The position numbers and the translations under genes were made by a program. From JAMOAW01 sp039908535 (GTDB taxonomy: Bacteria; Pseudomonadota; Magnetococcia; Magnetococcales; JADFZT01): DNA of 14,985 bases. Under the pieces are notes generated by a model. That model searched no databases. It had not been told where the DNA came from and worked only from the letters and a program-made list of their open reading frames with translations. The stretch covers positions 1-14,985 of the forward strand of contig JAMOAW010000074.1 in NCBI GenBank assembly GCA_039908535.1, in the 5' to 3' direction. The stretch's first letter is position 1; each line of letters starts with the position of its first letter. This document shows positions 14,034-14,985 of the stretch, one piece after another.

Positions 14034-14985
14034 ATGTCTATGGCCACTTCTAGCCCTGACGGCACCTCTCTTGGGGAGCGGTTACGCGCTGCTATAGCCC
14101 ATTTTGAGCATTTGCTTCCTGGTCAAGCCCCTTTAAAAGATTTTGTTCATCATAATACGTTGCATGGTTATCAACAGGATTCTTTTCCTGTTGCTTTGCA
14201 AAAGGTCAGAGCGCGCACGGGTCAACAGGGTTATTTGCCTGTGGAACGCTTTCGGGCTTTATATCAGCAAGGACGTATTACCAAAGAGGATTTGCTGCAG
14301 GTTATTAACGCCGATCCCGATTTGGAATCTGGGGAATCCATTGATATAGATAACCATCTCTCTTTTTATAAACGGGAGGTTTATCTGTGTGGTTTGCTCT
14401 ATCCATTTCAGCGTGTGACGCATAGTCAACTTTTTTGGAATATGGAAGAACGGTCGGCCTTAAAGCGATTTCAGGATGACTTACCGGAGGAAAAACGTCA
14501 GCAATTATTGGCCAAGAGTGGATTTAAAGCGGAATCGACTCTTTTAGAGGATCTTTGGTCGGCGTGTTTGCAGGTGTTGGGTTTGAACAGTCAACCACTT
14601 CATCCAGAGGAGTTGTTGGATCTCTCTCCCAATCAAGCTGAATCGTTATTTAATGCTTATTTTGAACCTGTTGATGTTGATAATAATTCTGAACTTCAGG
14701 TGGATGAACATCTGCGCCAGGAGGTAGAATCTCTGTTAGAAACCATGTTGCACCGTCTGGGCAAAGAGATTACTTTGCGCGGCTTGCTGCATATGTGGAG
14801 TGGCAAAGATATCCTGAAGGAGATTCGTCCTCTGTTGATTCGGCAATTGGGCAACCATTTGGATTTGGGGGTAGCGGCTTGGCATAGCGACGAACGCGCC
14901 AAGGGATTTTATTCGTGTTGGCGGCAGAGTGCTAAAAGGGATTTGATTTGGCTGTTTGAAGATTTGCCAGATCAATTGTCCCTTC
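14034..14985 (+). CDS. dabA: DUF2309 / DabA-type inorganic carbon transporter subunit, N-terminal part
   Basis: Open frame from the ATG at 14034 to the window edge (317 codons, no stop). HHNTLHGYQ (39-47) is the hallmark N-terminal motif of DUF2309 (UPF0753), and the following helical text (YLCGLLYPFQ, MEERSALKRFQ, LLHMWSGKDILKEIRPLLIRQL, DLGVAAWH, FYSCWRQSAKRD) fits the family. DabA is a beta-carbonic-anhydrase-like protein that captures CO2 or bicarbonate together with a NuoL/M-type membrane subunit. It starts 3 nt after the nuoM-like stop with no strong ribosome site, implying translational coupling; the ATG at 14040 is an alternative. The zinc ligands of the family lie further along and are outside the window, so activity cannot be judged. 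Full-length family members are about 800-1000 residues. Confidence 0.88.
   Translation, partial: MSMATSSPDGTSLGERLRAAIAHFEHLLPGQAPLKDFVHHNTLHGYQQDSFPVALQKVRARTGQQGYLPVERFRALYQQGRITKEDLLQVINADPDLESGESIDIDNHLSFYKREVYLCGLLYPFQRVTHSQLFWNMEERSALKRFQDDLPEEKRQQLLAKSGFKAESTLLEDLWSACLQVLGLNSQPLHPEELLDLSPNQAESLFNAYFEPVDVDNNSELQVDEHLRQEVESLLETMLHRLGKEITLRGLLHMWSGKDILKEIRPLLIRQLGNHLDLGVAAWHSDERAKGFYSCWRQSAKRDLIWLFEDLPDQLSL

Overview
The window looks like chromosome from a free-living, probably autotrophic proteobacterium. The ISC iron-sulfur operon is of an alphaproteobacterial/mitochondrial flavour (tandem cysteine desulfurases, HscB with a tetracysteine zinc-ribbon), and the right edge carries a DUF2309 (DabA-type) inorganic-carbon gene behind a NuoM-like gene. 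Intergenic GC-rich hairpins flanked by T-tracts recall Magnetococcales-like genomes, but the genus is a guess.

Layout. (1) 1-954: a palindromic repeat, then an IS1-family element (120-954, 28-bp inverted repeats) whose single-frame transposase is broken by two in-frame stops. (2) 1011-6259, minus strand: cysE-iscR-nifS-iscS-iscU-iscA-hscB, tightly packed, with a second palindromic repeat wedged between iscA and hscB. The operon starts from a promoter with a perfect TTGACA -35 that overlaps a 22/25 match to the IscR type 1 operator, implying [2Fe-2S]-IscR feedback. hscA and fdx, usual partners of hscB, are not in the window; the repeat and IS lie where they would be expected. (3) 6602-7723, plus: secreted or membrane-anchored CE4 polysaccharide deacetylase, divergent from the isc operon. 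(4) 7771-8448, minus: unrecognised four-helix membrane protein. (5) 8871-10274, plus: NtrC-type sigma-54 response regulator without an adjacent kinase. (6) 10275-11104: 830 bp of AT-rich DNA with several strong hairpins and no convincing gene. (7) 11105-12445, plus: cytosolic EAL protein with a degenerate loop 6 and a C-terminal PDC/Cache-like (YkuI-type) domain. (8) 12564-14985, plus: NuoM-like proton-channel subunit and the start of dabA/DUF2309, running off the edge; together a candidate ion-gradient-driven bicarbonate/CO2 uptake system.

How the parts fit. CysE makes O-acetylserine for cysteine; the two desulfurases take sulfur from cysteine; IscU/IscA assemble and carry clusters; HscB docks IscU on HscA; IscR senses cluster status and represses. 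Placing cysE first ties cysteine supply to cluster demand. Nothing seen amounts to a clearly new system. The items most worth a second look are the cysE-headed isc operon with its operator, the mitochondrial-type HscB, the hairpin repeat family (three copies, each different), the EAL-PDC protein just upstream of a NuoM/DabA pair, and the structured 830-bp gap.
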